From contig CAOJEC010000001.1 of NCBI GenBank assembly GCA_948433885.1, positions 64,942 to 97,440 of the forward strand: a stretch of 32,499 nucleotides of DNA. Direction: 5' to 3'. Shown here piece by piece: positions 24,787-32,414 of the stretch. The position numbers and the translations under genes were made by a program. This DNA comes from an uncultured bacterium (GTDB lineage: Bacteria; Bacillota_I; Bacilli_A; RF39; UBA660). The notes beneath the pieces were generated by a model that saw only the letters and a program-made list of their open reading frames with translations, searched no databases and was not told the origin of the DNA. The stretch's first letter is position 1. Each line of letters begins with the position of its first letter.

Positions 24787-26230
24787 CTATATAAAATACA
24801 AAAAAGGCAAAGTGATCTTGGGAATAGCCGAAGAATCCAATCGTTTTTTTAATGTAAAAAAAGTTGGTGTCGATAGATTTTATCGAAAATGGAGTGATGC
24901 GATTTTAAACAATTTGTCAGTCGGAGATTTTTCATTTAAAAAAGAAAACGTTCTTCACATCGAGTGGTTGGAGTTTACTCTCGTAGGAGCTGAAGTTATG
25001 GATGTAGAATTTGTTTTAGATGACTCGGTTATAAAAAAAACTGGGCTTGTGGAAATGCTCAAAACTCTCGAAAGTCAGTTTTTAAGTGTAGAAGATAGAG
25101 CGAAGGAGTCGTTCAATCGCACTGTCGAGCGCATACAAACGAGAACGGAACTTTCTATGCTTTCTAGTGAAGTATTGACAAAATATGCCAAAGACGTAGA
25201 CTTCGATTCTATCGATCCTGATGACTCTAGACGAGTGGTCGAATTCTTGAATAAATATTATAACAAAAGCTTTATTTATAGGCCTCATTATTTTGCTGAT
25301 ATATTAGAACGAAGCACAATATGGTTTTTCAAAGTGATAGGTTGGCTTATAGAAGGTAGAGCTCTAGTAAATGCTTTTGTCTATATGTTTGGAAATATGC
25401 CTTTCGATTTAACATATCTTATAATGTTGGTAGCTATGGGATCTTTTTGTATCGCCCTCGGTGATAAATTCGGCGAAGCTTATTCGGAGAGAACTATAGA
25501 TAACTTTATAAGTGAATACGAAGAACGACAAGTTGCCGAAAAAGCTGAACTCGAAAAAAAGCATTTGTATGAATTATTTCAATCGCTGTATGGAAAAGAC
25601 TTTTCGTACATGCGAATGTTCACAAGTAGGACTGAAAAAGACCCAGTGGCAAAGTCTTTCATCGCATATAACGAAAATCTAGATTGGAGCAATGTTCCGT
25701 GTTTGAAAGATCGTTTTGATAATTTGATAAGACTCGAAAAATTCGAACGAAGTATCTATCCTTCTTGCGACGGGATAATCCCTTTACAAAAACGTAATAT
25801 GCAGCTCGATAGGGATGGACTTAAAATTAGATTAAATTATTTGGGTTTAGATGAGGCTACCATGAAAAACAGTGTATTTCTATCTAATATATTTAGAACT
25901 TTGCACAAACTCGATGAAGTTTCTTATCGTGGTAGAGAAAGTGATGTTTTGGATTTGTATTCATTAGCCATCGCTTATGTTTATTTTGCAACAAAATATC
26001 GTTCTATGACTGAATTAGTATCGACTCAAGAATATGAACAGTTACAAAAACTATCTATGGAGACAGTAAGTTATTTGGAAAATAAGTGTCATCATGTCCA
26101 AAGATATATTGAATTGATTAGCGCGAGAGAGGTCCTCGAAGAAGTGAAACAATTAGATGTTCGATCTTCGAAAGCGGTGTCTCAAAATGGAGAAGGAATC
26201 CATTTTAAACCGGTAGGAGAACAACATTAA
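24779..26230 (+). CDS. P5: orphan membrane protein of the six-member family
   Basis: 483 residues. Its ATG lies inside the end of P4 (8-base overlap) with AAGGAG 5 bases upstream, so translation is probably coupled. Layout: N-terminal domain with FSFKKENVLHIEWLEFTLVG (IEWLE as in P6), transmembrane hairpin (about 178-205 and 209-228), C-terminal domain with LIRLEKFERSIYPSCDG, IRLNYLGLDEATM and SYRGRESDVLDLYSLAIAY; the family Cys is Arg here. Tail GIHFKPVGEQH (473-483) fits hydrophobic-x-hydrophobic-K-P. Last gene of the operon, followed by a terminator. Function unknown. Confidence 0.85.
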   Translation: MNSYIKYKKGKVILGIAEESNRFFNVKKVGVDRFYRKWSDAILNNLSVGDFSFKKENVLHIEWLEFTLVGAEVMDVEFVLDDSVIKKTGLVEMLKTLESQFLSVEDRAKESFNRTVERIQTRTELSMLSSEVLTKYAKDVDFDSIDPDDSRRVVEFLNKYYNKSFIYRPHYFADILERSTIWFFKVIGWLIEGRALVNAFVYMFGNMPFDLTYLIMLVAMGSFCIALGDKFGEAYSERTIDNFISEYEERQVAEKAELEKKHLYELFQSLYGKDFSYMRMFTSRTEKDPVAKSFIAYNENLDWSNVPCLKDRFDNLIRLEKFERSIYPSCDGIIPLQKRNMQLDRDGLKIRLNYLGLDEATMKNSVFLSNIFRTLHKLDEVSYRGRESDVLDLYSLAIAYVYFATKYRSMTELVSTQEYEQLQKLSMETVSYLENKCHHVQRYIELISAREVLEEVKQLDVRSSKAVSQNGEGIHFKPVGEQH

Positions 26231-26238
26231 ATTTTTTG

Positions 26239-26265
26239 AGACGTGTGAGTGAAAACACGTCTTTT
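26239..26265 (+). terminator. Terminator of the P3-P5 operon
   Basis: AGACGTGT / GAGTGAAA / ACACGTCT then TTT. Confidence 0.75.
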
Positions 26266-26268
26266 AAG

Positions 26269-26297
26269 TTGCTTTTTTGGTATCATAGCTTTATAAT
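26269..26297 (+). promoter_or_regulatory. Promoter of lysS
   Basis: TTGCTT (26269-26274), 17-base spacer, TATAAT (26292-26297). The leader is too short (about 20 bases) for a T-box. Confidence 0.75.
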
Positions 26298-26324
26298 TAA
26301 GATTATGAAAAGGAAGTGACTCTT

Positions 26325-27800
26325 ATGGCAAGAACATTCAGTGAACAAGAAATGGTGAGGAGAAATAAACTGAAAGAAATCAGCAAATATTGTAATCCTT
26401 ATCCAGAGAAGTACGAGAGGACACATGAACTTAAAGAAGTCAAAGATTTGGAAGACGGAGTCGAAGGCGTCAGAGTTGCTGGAAGAATTGTCTTCATGCG
26501 CAAGATGGGAAAACTCAGTTTTGTTAGAATTCGTGACATCGAGGGAGATTGTCAATTGGAATTGAAAGTCGATACTTTGGGAGAAGAAAGTTACAATTTC
26601 TTCAAGACTTTGGTCGACGTCGGAGATTTTGTAGGAGCAGAAGGAGAAGTTTTTACGACTCAAACAGGTGAAAAAACTGTACGAGTACATGTGTTGACAT
26701 TCTTAGGTAAGGCTTTGAAACCATTGCCAGAAAAATTCCATGGGTTGACCGACATCGAAACAATTTACCGCAATAGATATGTAGATTTGATAGTCAATGA
26801 AGAAAGCCGAAAGAGATTTTTATTCAGAAGTAACTTCGTTCGTGAGATAAGAAACTTCATGGACGAGAAAGGATATATAGAAATAGAAACTCCTGTACTT
26901 TGTTCTCAACCTAGTGGCGCTTTAGCAAAACCATTTGTCACACATCACAACGCATTAGATATAGACATGTATTTGCGTATAGCACCTGAAACATATTTAA
27001 AAAGAGCTGTTATCGGAGGCTTCAATAAAGTATACGAAATTGCTAGAAACTTCCGAAATGAAGGAATGGATCCTTCTCATCTACAAGATTTCACTGCGAT
27101 CGAAGGATACGGAGCATACTTGAATTACGAAGATAACATCAAGTTGATGCAAGAGATGATTCAAACGATCGTATTGAAGCTGTTTGGAAAACTCGAGATC
27201 ACTGTCAATGGTCAGCTCGTCGACATCAGTGGAGATTGGCCTAGTATATCGATGAGAGATTTGATTTTGAAGTATTGCCCTATCGACATCAAGGAGTATA
27301 ATACTAAAGAAACCTTGCTCGCGAAGATCTATGAGACAAAACTCGAAATAGATAGCGAGACGCCTTTGGAAGATTTGGGATATGGTAACCTAGTAGATCA
27401 ACTATATAAGAAAGTTGCTCGTCCGAATGTGGTCGAACCTATATTCTTGACTGAGCATCCGATAAGCTTGTCGCCGTTGGCGAGAGCAAATGATGAAGAT
27501 GCAAGTTTGACCGATAGGTTCCAACTTATAATAAATGGTGCCGAAATAATCAATGCTTATTCGGAACTTGTCGATCCGATCGAACAAGAAAGACGCCTTT
27601 TGGAGCAAGCAAAATTGAAAGACTCCGGAGACGAAGAAGCTATGATGATGGACTACGATTACATCAATGCGATGGAATATGGAATGCCACCTATATCAGG
27701 ATGGGGAATGGGAATAGATAGATTAGTTCAAATTTTAACCGAAGCAGAGAACATCAGGGATTGTGTTTTGTTCCCTCTCATGAAACCGGAAGATAAATAA
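26325..27800 (+). CDS. lysS: Lysyl-tRNA synthetase, class II
   Basis: 491 residues, normal length. An N-terminal OB-fold anticodon-binding domain (about 50-155: VAGRIVFMRKMGKLSFVRIRD) precedes the class II catalytic core with motif 1 (IRNFMDEKGYIEIETPVL), motif 2 (YEIARNFRNEGMDPSHLQDF) and motif 3 (SGWGMGIDRLVQIL), then the typical end NIRDCVLFPLMKP. It charges tRNA-Lys in the cytoplasm. The usual motif 3 G-L-G-I-G-I-D-R is GWGMGIDR here, a mild variant. The ATG at 26325 is chosen because AAGGAAGTG precedes it; the in-frame GTG at 26316 is within that ribosome site. A small anchored-protein gene follows after 12 bases and is likely co-transcribed. Confidence 0.97.
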   Translation: MARTFSEQEMVRRNKLKEISKYCNPYPEKYERTHELKEVKDLEDGVEGVRVAGRIVFMRKMGKLSFVRIRDIEGDCQLELKVDTLGEESYNFFKTLVDVGDFVGAEGEVFTTQTGEKTVRVHVLTFLGKALKPLPEKFHGLTDIETIYRNRYVDLIVNEESRKRFLFRSNFVREIRNFMDEKGYIEIETPVLCSQPSGALAKPFVTHHNALDIDMYLRIAPETYLKRAVIGGFNKVYEIARNFRNEGMDPSHLQDFTAIEGYGAYLNYEDNIKLMQEMIQTIVLKLFGKLEITVNGQLVDISGDWPSISMRDLILKYCPIDIKEYNTKETLLAKIYETKLEIDSETPLEDLGYGNLVDQLYKKVARPNVVEPIFLTEHPISLSPLARANDEDASLTDRFQLIINGAEIINAYSELVDPIEQERRLLEQAKLKDSGDEEAMMMDYDYINAMEYGMPPISGWGMGIDRLVQILTEAENIRDCVLFPLMKPEDK

Positions 27801-27811
27801 AAAGAGGTAAT

Positions 27812-28153
27812 ATGAAAAAGATGACTATTGTGTGGACTATCGTGTTGATATCGATAGTAGCAGGATTGACTATGTATGGATTCAGCATAAAAGAAAAAAA
27901 TAAGGGAGACATATCGGAGGAGAGTTTAGTGACTCAAGTCAAAAAGTATTTGGGTACTTATCCTTCTTTATATCCTTTAAAAGGTAAAGATGTGAGTTTT
28001 TCGAGCGAAAAGTTAGCCGACGAAGGATACGATCCCGAACTCGACAGCGACTGTGTTGGATACGTCGTCGTCAAAAATGGCGACATGGGTTTTTCGTACG
28101 AACCTTACGTCAAATGTTCAGATTATATGACAAAAGGCTATTCGAAGGAATAG
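27812..28153 (+). CDS. Small membrane-anchored extracytoplasmic protein
   Basis: 113 residues: an N-terminal transmembrane or uncleaved signal segment (TIVWTIVLISIVAGLTMYGF) and about 88 residues outside. The exported part contains DCVGYVVVKN and YVKCSDYMTKGY, two Cys that could form a disulfide around a short beta structure. I have the impression of similar C-x-G-Y-V ... K-C-x-x-Y-x-T-x-G-Y segments in exported proteins of related gut Firmicutes, but cannot confirm it here. AGAGG precedes the ATG. It is 12 bases after lysS, with no promoter between, so its expression is probably tied to lysS. Function unknown. Confidence 0.75.
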   Translation: MKKMTIVWTIVLISIVAGLTMYGFSIKEKNKGDISEESLVTQVKKYLGTYPSLYPLKGKDVSFSSEKLADEGYDPELDSDCVGYVVVKNGDMGFSYEPYVKCSDYMTKGYSKE

Positions 28154-28159
28154 TCTTTT
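28132..28159 (+). terminator. Hairpin terminator at the end of the lysS unit
   Basis: AAAAGGCTATTC / GAAG / GAATAGTCTTTT, twelve pairs with one G-U. The stop codon (28151-28153) is in the right arm. The T tract is only four long. Confidence 0.7.
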
Positions 28160-28196
28160 ATGAATTAATGTGTTAATATAGGTATGAGGTAATGTT

Positions 28197-29075
28197 ATGA
28201 AGTATGGAATAATAGAAATAGGAAGCTGCAATACGAAGACACACATTTATGAAAATGAAGAGATCATTTACGAAAGTAATACGACGATCGAATTCAAAAA
28301 GAATTACGATAAAGAAATAGCACGAACTGATATAGATAAATTAGGTGAAGTTATAAAAAAAGCAATGTCATATACGAGTGATCTTCACGTTTATGGATGT
28401 AGTATTTTTAGAAGTATAACAAATGATGAACTAGAGAAAATAAATGCAAATTTATATGACAATTATGGATTGAAAATAGAAGTCGTCAGTCAAGCAGACG
28501 AAGCTCTTTATACAGCTAGTGGTTGTTATAAAAAGACTGATTACGATGGAAATATGTGTATATTCATAGGCGGTGGAGGATCTATAGAATTAATATTTGT
28601 TAAAAATAAGGAAGTCATTTATCAAAAGTATTACGATTTCGGTGTTTCGGACATTACTAATAAGTTTCCTAGTTTAAAAAATGATGTACCCGATGTTTCG
28701 TTCGATGAAGCATACGATCATGTAGAAGATTTACTCGGTAGAATAGAAGCCGAAGCAGATGTATTGATTTTGGCCGGTGGGGACCATTTGTATTGGTATC
28801 AGAATGCTCGATTCGATTTACTCGATAACGAAATTTATTCGGCCAAAAATCAAATGTTCATGTTGACTAGAGACATAAGTGACAAATACGATCGAGAAGC
28901 TTTTACAAAATCTCTCGACGAGATAAGACAAAACAGCGATAACCCTAAATGGTTCGATGGAGCGAGAGCGATGAAAGTCATAACGAATTGTATATCTCAT
29001 AAGATAAATGCACAATACTTAGTTCCTACTAAAATTAACATGGAAGAGGGGCTCAAAATTGAGCTCAACGATTAA
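28197..29075 (+). CDS. Divergent Ppx/GppA-family protein
   Basis: 292 residues, the two-domain ASKHA core without the C-terminal extension of longer Ppx proteins. GIIEIGSCNTKTHIYE stands for the phosphate-1 loop (a-x-I-D-I-G-S-N-S-x-r-l), VVSQADEALYTASGC for S-G-x-E-E-A-x-l-x-x-x-G, and CIFIGGGGSIELIFV for v-v-D-I-G-G-G-S-x-E-l. The family hydrolyses polyphosphate or pppGpp. Three acidic positions differ: loop-1 Asp is E7, the catalytic-type Glu is D101, and the Asp before I-G-G-G is F123. Activity is therefore doubtful or altered. GAGG lies about 7 bases before the ATG at 28197. The promoter is unclear; a strong terminator follows. Confidence 0.7.
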   Translation: MKYGIIEIGSCNTKTHIYENEEIIYESNTTIEFKKNYDKEIARTDIDKLGEVIKKAMSYTSDLHVYGCSIFRSITNDELEKINANLYDNYGLKIEVVSQADEALYTASGCYKKTDYDGNMCIFIGGGGSIELIFVKNKEVIYQKYYDFGVSDITNKFPSLKNDVPDVSFDEAYDHVEDLLGRIEAEADVLILAGGDHLYWYQNARFDLLDNEIYSAKNQMFMLTRDISDKYDREAFTKSLDEIRQNSDNPKWFDGARAMKVITNCISHKINAQYLVPTKINMEEGLKIELND

Positions 29076-29083
29076 GAGTCTAG

Positions 29084-29115
29084 ATACTATGTCATATCAA
29101 GCATAGTATTTTTTT
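29084..29115 (+). terminator. Terminator of the Ppx/GppA-like gene
   Basis: ATACTATG / loop / CATAGTAT followed by seven T. Confidence 0.9.
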
Positions 29116-29120
29116 GTAAA

Positions 29121-29144
29121 TAAAAAACCACATTATCGTGGTTT
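29121..29144 (-). terminator. Terminator of the minus-strand orphan pair
   Basis: AAACCAC / GATAAT / GTGGTTT on the minus strand followed by TTTATTT. The stop codon of the 29133 gene overlaps the loop. Confidence 0.85.
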
Positions 29145-30038
29145 GATCGGTGAGATAACGAATTTTTTGAAATCTTGAATTATGTCAACTGTTGGGCTTT
29201 GGAGTGCTTGAGTGTTTTTATAAAAAGCTCCTTTTGTTCCTCCAAAGAGATAACCCTTTTCGATGGCTATTGCTCTATTCAAAAGCAATCTTTCCCAAAT
29301 AGTTTCATAATATCCCGATGGTATTATTCGACTCATAATCGTATGAAATGGTACCAATTTCGTAAAGCTGTATTGATCTAGGTTATTTAAAGGTAACTTG
29401 TCCATATCTTCTGATACAATAGAGTCTTTGAAAGTCTCGGCGACATTTTCAAAATGATTCAAAAGTTCTTGTTCTTTTTGAATTTTTTCTTTAATTCTAT
29501 AAATTTTTGCATATCTATCAGTAAATAATGGTTGTGCCATGGAGTCCGTGTGTCTCGTTTCCAAAATAGTTTCTTCTAATTTGCGTAGACGTGTTTTTAA
29601 GATAGTGATCATTCTTTTGGCGAAAGCATAGTAGAGTACTCTTTCACTCCAAGTAAGCTTCGAATGAATTGCCGAAGGCGAAGGTAGTGTTTGATTTTGG
29701 TTTACAATAGTTGTACTTTCGCAAAGTTTTCTCATGATAGTATATGGATTTTCTTCTGAGTCAAAAGCATATTTTGCAAGTCCTGGGCCTCGTTCGGCAA
29801 TTTTTGCTTCTTCTTCTCTAACTACGATGAAGCGTGGAGTCAGGCCTCTCGTAGACTTTATATATTCTTCTATAGTCGCATCCGAATATTTCTCTCTTGC
29901 AGGTCCGAATGAAACGAAAGGTCTTCTTTTCAATTCACGATCTATACTTTCTACTGAAAATGGAGAATTATCTCGGTAAACTCTAAAATAAACGAGTTTC
30001 GATGTGGGCTCCATATGTATTTTTATTTTTGTAGTCAT
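29133..30038 (-). CDS. Orphan soluble protein, tandem paralogue of the gene at 30059
   Basis: 301 residues, no signal peptide or membrane segment. The first ~60 residues match its upstream neighbour clearly: KIKIHMEPTSKLVYFRVYRD against KIKIYAAPTSLLIYHRLYTD, then NSPFSVESIDRELKRR against SSPFDTNTIDAELRRR; later LTWSERVLYYAFAKRMITIL matches LTWTEQALLNHIATKLIVIL. A beta-strand N-terminus is followed by a helical body. It is longer than its partner by an extra region around 215-290. The end reads DFKKFVISPIKPR, fitting the F-x-I-S-P tail pattern. The ribosome site is weak (AGAGAA), and it starts 20 bases after the stop of 30059, so it depends on that gene's promoter. Function unknown. Confidence 0.85.
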   Translation of the reverse strand: MTTKIKIHMEPTSKLVYFRVYRDNSPFSVESIDRELKRRPFVSFGPAREKYSDATIEEYIKSTRGLTPRFIVVREEEAKIAERGPGLAKYAFDSEENPYTIMRKLCESTTIVNQNQTLPSPSAIHSKLTWSERVLYYAFAKRMITILKTRLRKLEETILETRHTDSMAQPLFTDRYAKIYRIKEKIQKEQELLNHFENVAETFKDSIVSEDMDKLPLNNLDQYSFTKLVPFHTIMSRIIPSGYYETIWERLLLNRAIAIEKGYLFGGTKGAFYKNTQALQSPTVDIIQDFKKFVISPIKPR

Positions 30039-30058
30039 ATTATTTCTCTTTTCTATAC

Positions 30059-30802
30059 TTATCTAGGTTTGTAAATCATTCTTTTGATGTCCGTCGCTAT
30101 GTTTTGTGAACTCGATAGTGCATCTATAGTTTCATCTAAATGACTGTGCTCTTGTCTCTTCTGTTCTTTTAAAACTTCCAAAGCAAATCTGAATGTCTCA
30201 AACGATGATATTTTTCCAGATGAATTTTGTGTAAGGTCATTACCTGTAGCTTCTGAAATTTTGGATAAAGCTAAATTGCCAAGGTAAAATTTTAATAATG
30301 CTAACAATTCTTTCTCTTGCCTTTTTGCAACTATTTCAGCCCAAGAGTTTACGGTAAAACTTTTTTGGCGTTTTTCTAATATAACTATAAGTTTTGTAGC
30401 TATGTGATTCAATAATGCTTGTTCAGTCCAAGTTAGAGTAAATGTCAGATTTTGCGAGATTACATCAAGATCATTACTCAAACATCTATCTTTGCCGAGA
30501 GACAGTAAGTCTGCGAGTAGAGTACAGGCGTCGTCGTCAAAATCAAAATAATATTTTTCTAATCCTTCACCACGAACGCGACTTTTTTCGGTTTCTTCTT
30601 CTAAATCGATATATTTAGGTACGACTAAACTTTTAGCATTTTCTATAAAATCTCTTTTTAAAGGTCTTTTAAACCTTATGTTTCTTCGTCTTCTCAATTC
30701 AGCATCTATCGTATTGGTGTCGAACGGAGAGCTGTCCGTATAAAGTCGATGATAGATGAGTAAAGAAGTTGGTGCAGCGTATATTTTAATTTTTTTTTCC
30801 AA
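30059..30802 (-). CDS. Orphan soluble protein, tandem paralogue of the gene at 29133
   Basis: 247 residues, soluble. Conserved head (PTSLLIYHRLYTD, then SSPFDTNTIDAELRRR), an acidic middle (FDFDDDACTLL) and a helical body. The end IKRMIYKPR fits the hydrophobic-x-hydrophobic-K-P tail pattern with the Pro next to last. The start is a TTG at 30802: GAGGGG lies 10 bases upstream, no ATG fits, and the second codons EKKIKI line up with the neighbour's TTKIKI. First gene of a two-gene operon, divergent from P6 across a 125-base intergenic region. Function unknown. Confidence 0.8.
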   Translation of the reverse strand: MEKKIKIYAAPTSLLIYHRLYTDSSPFDTNTIDAELRRRRNIRFKRPLKRDFIENAKSLVVPKYIDLEEETEKSRVRGEGLEKYYFDFDDDACTLLADLLSLGKDRCLSNDLDVISQNLTFTLTWTEQALLNHIATKLIVILEKRQKSFTVNSWAEIVAKRQEKELLALLKFYLGNLALSKISEATGNDLTQNSSGKISSFETFRFALEVLKEQKRQEHSHLDETIDALSSSQNIATDIKRMIYKPR

Positions 30803-30826
30803 TTAAATCAATCCCCTCGAGCAAAT

Positions 30827-30855
30827 ATAATAACATTATAGGGAATTTAATACAA
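30827..30855 (-). promoter_or_regulatory. Promoter of the 30059-29133 operon
   Basis: TTGTAT (30855-30850), 17-base spacer, TATTAT (30832-30827). Its -35 is 16 bases from the -35 of the divergent P6 promoter. An alternative -10 (TATAAT, 30840-30835) has no good -35. Confidence 0.55.
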
Positions 30856-30871
30856 TAGTTATTTGAACTTA

Positions 30872-30900
30872 TTGACAAAACAGTGACTCATATCTATAAT
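30872..30900 (+). promoter_or_regulatory. Consensus sigma-A promoter of P6
   Basis: TTGACA (30872-30877), 17-base spacer, TATAAT (30895-30900), a perfect match like that of P3. Confidence 0.9.
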
Positions 30901-30927
30901 AAATTCGATTTGAAAGAAGGGATTTGA

Positions 30928-32382
30928 ATGAGATATTTAGTAAAGAGAGATGTAATTAATAAAACTGTGACGGTTGTAGATGTCGTGATACCTAATCAAA
31001 AAATGATGAAAGGTTATGAGAGAAGAGAAGGTGGTACTTATTGTACTACATTGACAGAAAAAAATTTCTTAACGATGGTTTTCAGTGGCATATTGAATTG
31101 CGATGCGATTGCTAAATTCGAAAAAAGTCGCGACGTTTACACTATAGAGTGGTTGGAGAGAAGTTCTGGCAGCATGCAGATGCATAGAGATGAATTGGAA
31201 ATTGAAGATGACGATCTACGAGGACGTGTAGATAGAATTTTGAGTTTGTATAAAAAGATTGACTTTTCTTCTAGAAATGCGGTTTTAAAAAGATTTTCTA
31301 AGTGTTCTAATCGCGAGGATATTTTTATCCAAAGTTGGGATACTTTAATACATTATTTTAAAAATGGTGAACTTCCTTCTATGGACGTGGAAAAGGCAAC
31401 AAAAATTTATTCTTACATGAAAGATAACCCCGAAAACTTTTTAAATTGCCCTGTGTTGTCTGATAAAATTAAGATTATATTCTTTTTTCAAAAATTTATG
31501 TGCGCCTATTTTCTAGTAATATTTATAATGATGGCGTTGTTCTTTGGATCTCCTATCATAAGCGGTGCTTCGATTCTTCTGTCGTTTGCATATTATAAAT
31601 TTTTTAAGATACTTCAAAAAAATGAAAGAATATGTATTCAAAGTGTCCTAACGAAATGTTTGGGTGAGTTGGAGAAAGATATAGACTACAATTTGTTGGA
31701 ATCATTGACTATGAACAATGATATAGACAGTATATCTTTGGTAGACTTTATAGAAAAAGATATGGATTACGCAAATGATCATCCAGAGTATAATTTCGAT
31801 ATAGAGAGTCTTCGTCATTTGGGAGAATCTTATTCTATAGCTATTCTAGATGAAGGAAAAATGGATACATCTACTAAATTCGATTATGTTTTGAACCTTT
31901 TGGAATTAGAATGTGAAATGTACAAATGTAATCCTCGAAAAGGAGAAATGGTACGATCTTCAGAAGTGGGATTCGATCATCTTTACGAGTTGTTCGAATT
32001 TATAGGGTTCAGTAAAGCAATTGTTCAAAGTGATGATTTCATTAGGCAAGTTCGTTCTTCTATGCGTACAATCATAGAAAACCCTTACGGTGGCTGTGAA
32101 GTCGAGATATTGTCGATGATTGCTTTAGCAGTAAATTATGTACAAATTTTTGGAATCGGAGATTCTTTCTCGGAAGATGGTTTAGAAGAAGAAAAGTTGC
32201 ATTTTACAAAGAAATTGGATGAGCTATTCGATACGGGAAGTCGAAAAATTCTTGCTGCTAGAAAATTGGAAGAAGAAATAACTAGAGTGGAACAGGCGCA
32301 AGAAGAGTGCGTTGAAGCATTACAAGTAGCTCAAGTTGAGACTTGTGGAAAAAAGATAGAATTAAGACCTTTAGATTTATAA
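30928..32382 (+). CDS. P6: orphan membrane protein of the six-member family, separated copy
   Basis: 484 residues. N-terminal domain with YTIEWLERSSGSMQMHRDE and ELEIED (closest to P2), transmembrane hairpin (about 184-206 and 209-226), C-terminal domain with SLVDFIEKDMDYA (280-292; compare P1 GLVDFVEEDL), LLELECEMYKCNPRKGE, LFEFIGFSKAI and PYGGCEVEILSMIALAV (386-402). A charged helix follows, then the tail GKKIELRPLDL (474-484), which fits hydrophobic-x-hydrophobic-R-P. AGAAGGG lies 6 bases before the ATG. It stands alone with its own strong promoter and terminator, 4.7 kb from the P1-P5 array, and resembles P1 and P2 more than the nearer P5. Function unknown. Confidence 0.87.
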   Translation: MRYLVKRDVINKTVTVVDVVIPNQKMMKGYERREGGTYCTTLTEKNFLTMVFSGILNCDAIAKFEKSRDVYTIEWLERSSGSMQMHRDELEIEDDDLRGRVDRILSLYKKIDFSSRNAVLKRFSKCSNREDIFIQSWDTLIHYFKNGELPSMDVEKATKIYSYMKDNPENFLNCPVLSDKIKIIFFFQKFMCAYFLVIFIMMALFFGSPIISGASILLSFAYYKFFKILQKNERICIQSVLTKCLGELEKDIDYNLLESLTMNNDIDSISLVDFIEKDMDYANDHPEYNFDIESLRHLGESYSIAILDEGKMDTSTKFDYVLNLLELECEMYKCNPRKGEMVRSSEVGFDHLYELFEFIGFSKAIVQSDDFIRQVRSSMRTIIENPYGGCEVEILSMIALAVNYVQIFGIGDSFSEDGLEEEKLHFTKKLDELFDTGSRKILAARKLEEEITRVEQAQEECVEALQVAQVETCGKKIELRPLDL

Positions 32383-32414
32383 AAGTGCACATCATTTGTG
32401 CACTTCTTTTTTTT
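32383..32414 (+). terminator. Terminator of P6
   Basis: AAGTGCAC / ATCATTT / GTGCACTT followed by C and eight T, starting right after the stop codon. The remaining 85 bases of the window show no gene. Confidence 0.92.

Noticed and set aside
26266..26324. Possible T-box or other leader regulation of lysS
   Set aside because: The leader is about 20 bases after a sigma-A promoter, too short for any riboswitch.
27770..27800. LysS end FPLMKPEDK looks like the shared orphan tail
   Set aside because: The segment is conserved in lysyl-tRNA synthetases generally (F-P-L-M-R-P) and lacks the first hydrophobic position of the pattern (Pro there).
29051..29064. GCTCAA-AA-TTGAGC inverted repeat near the end of the Ppx-like gene
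   Set aside because: It is inside the coding region, has no T tract, and the real terminator lies 20 bases downstream.
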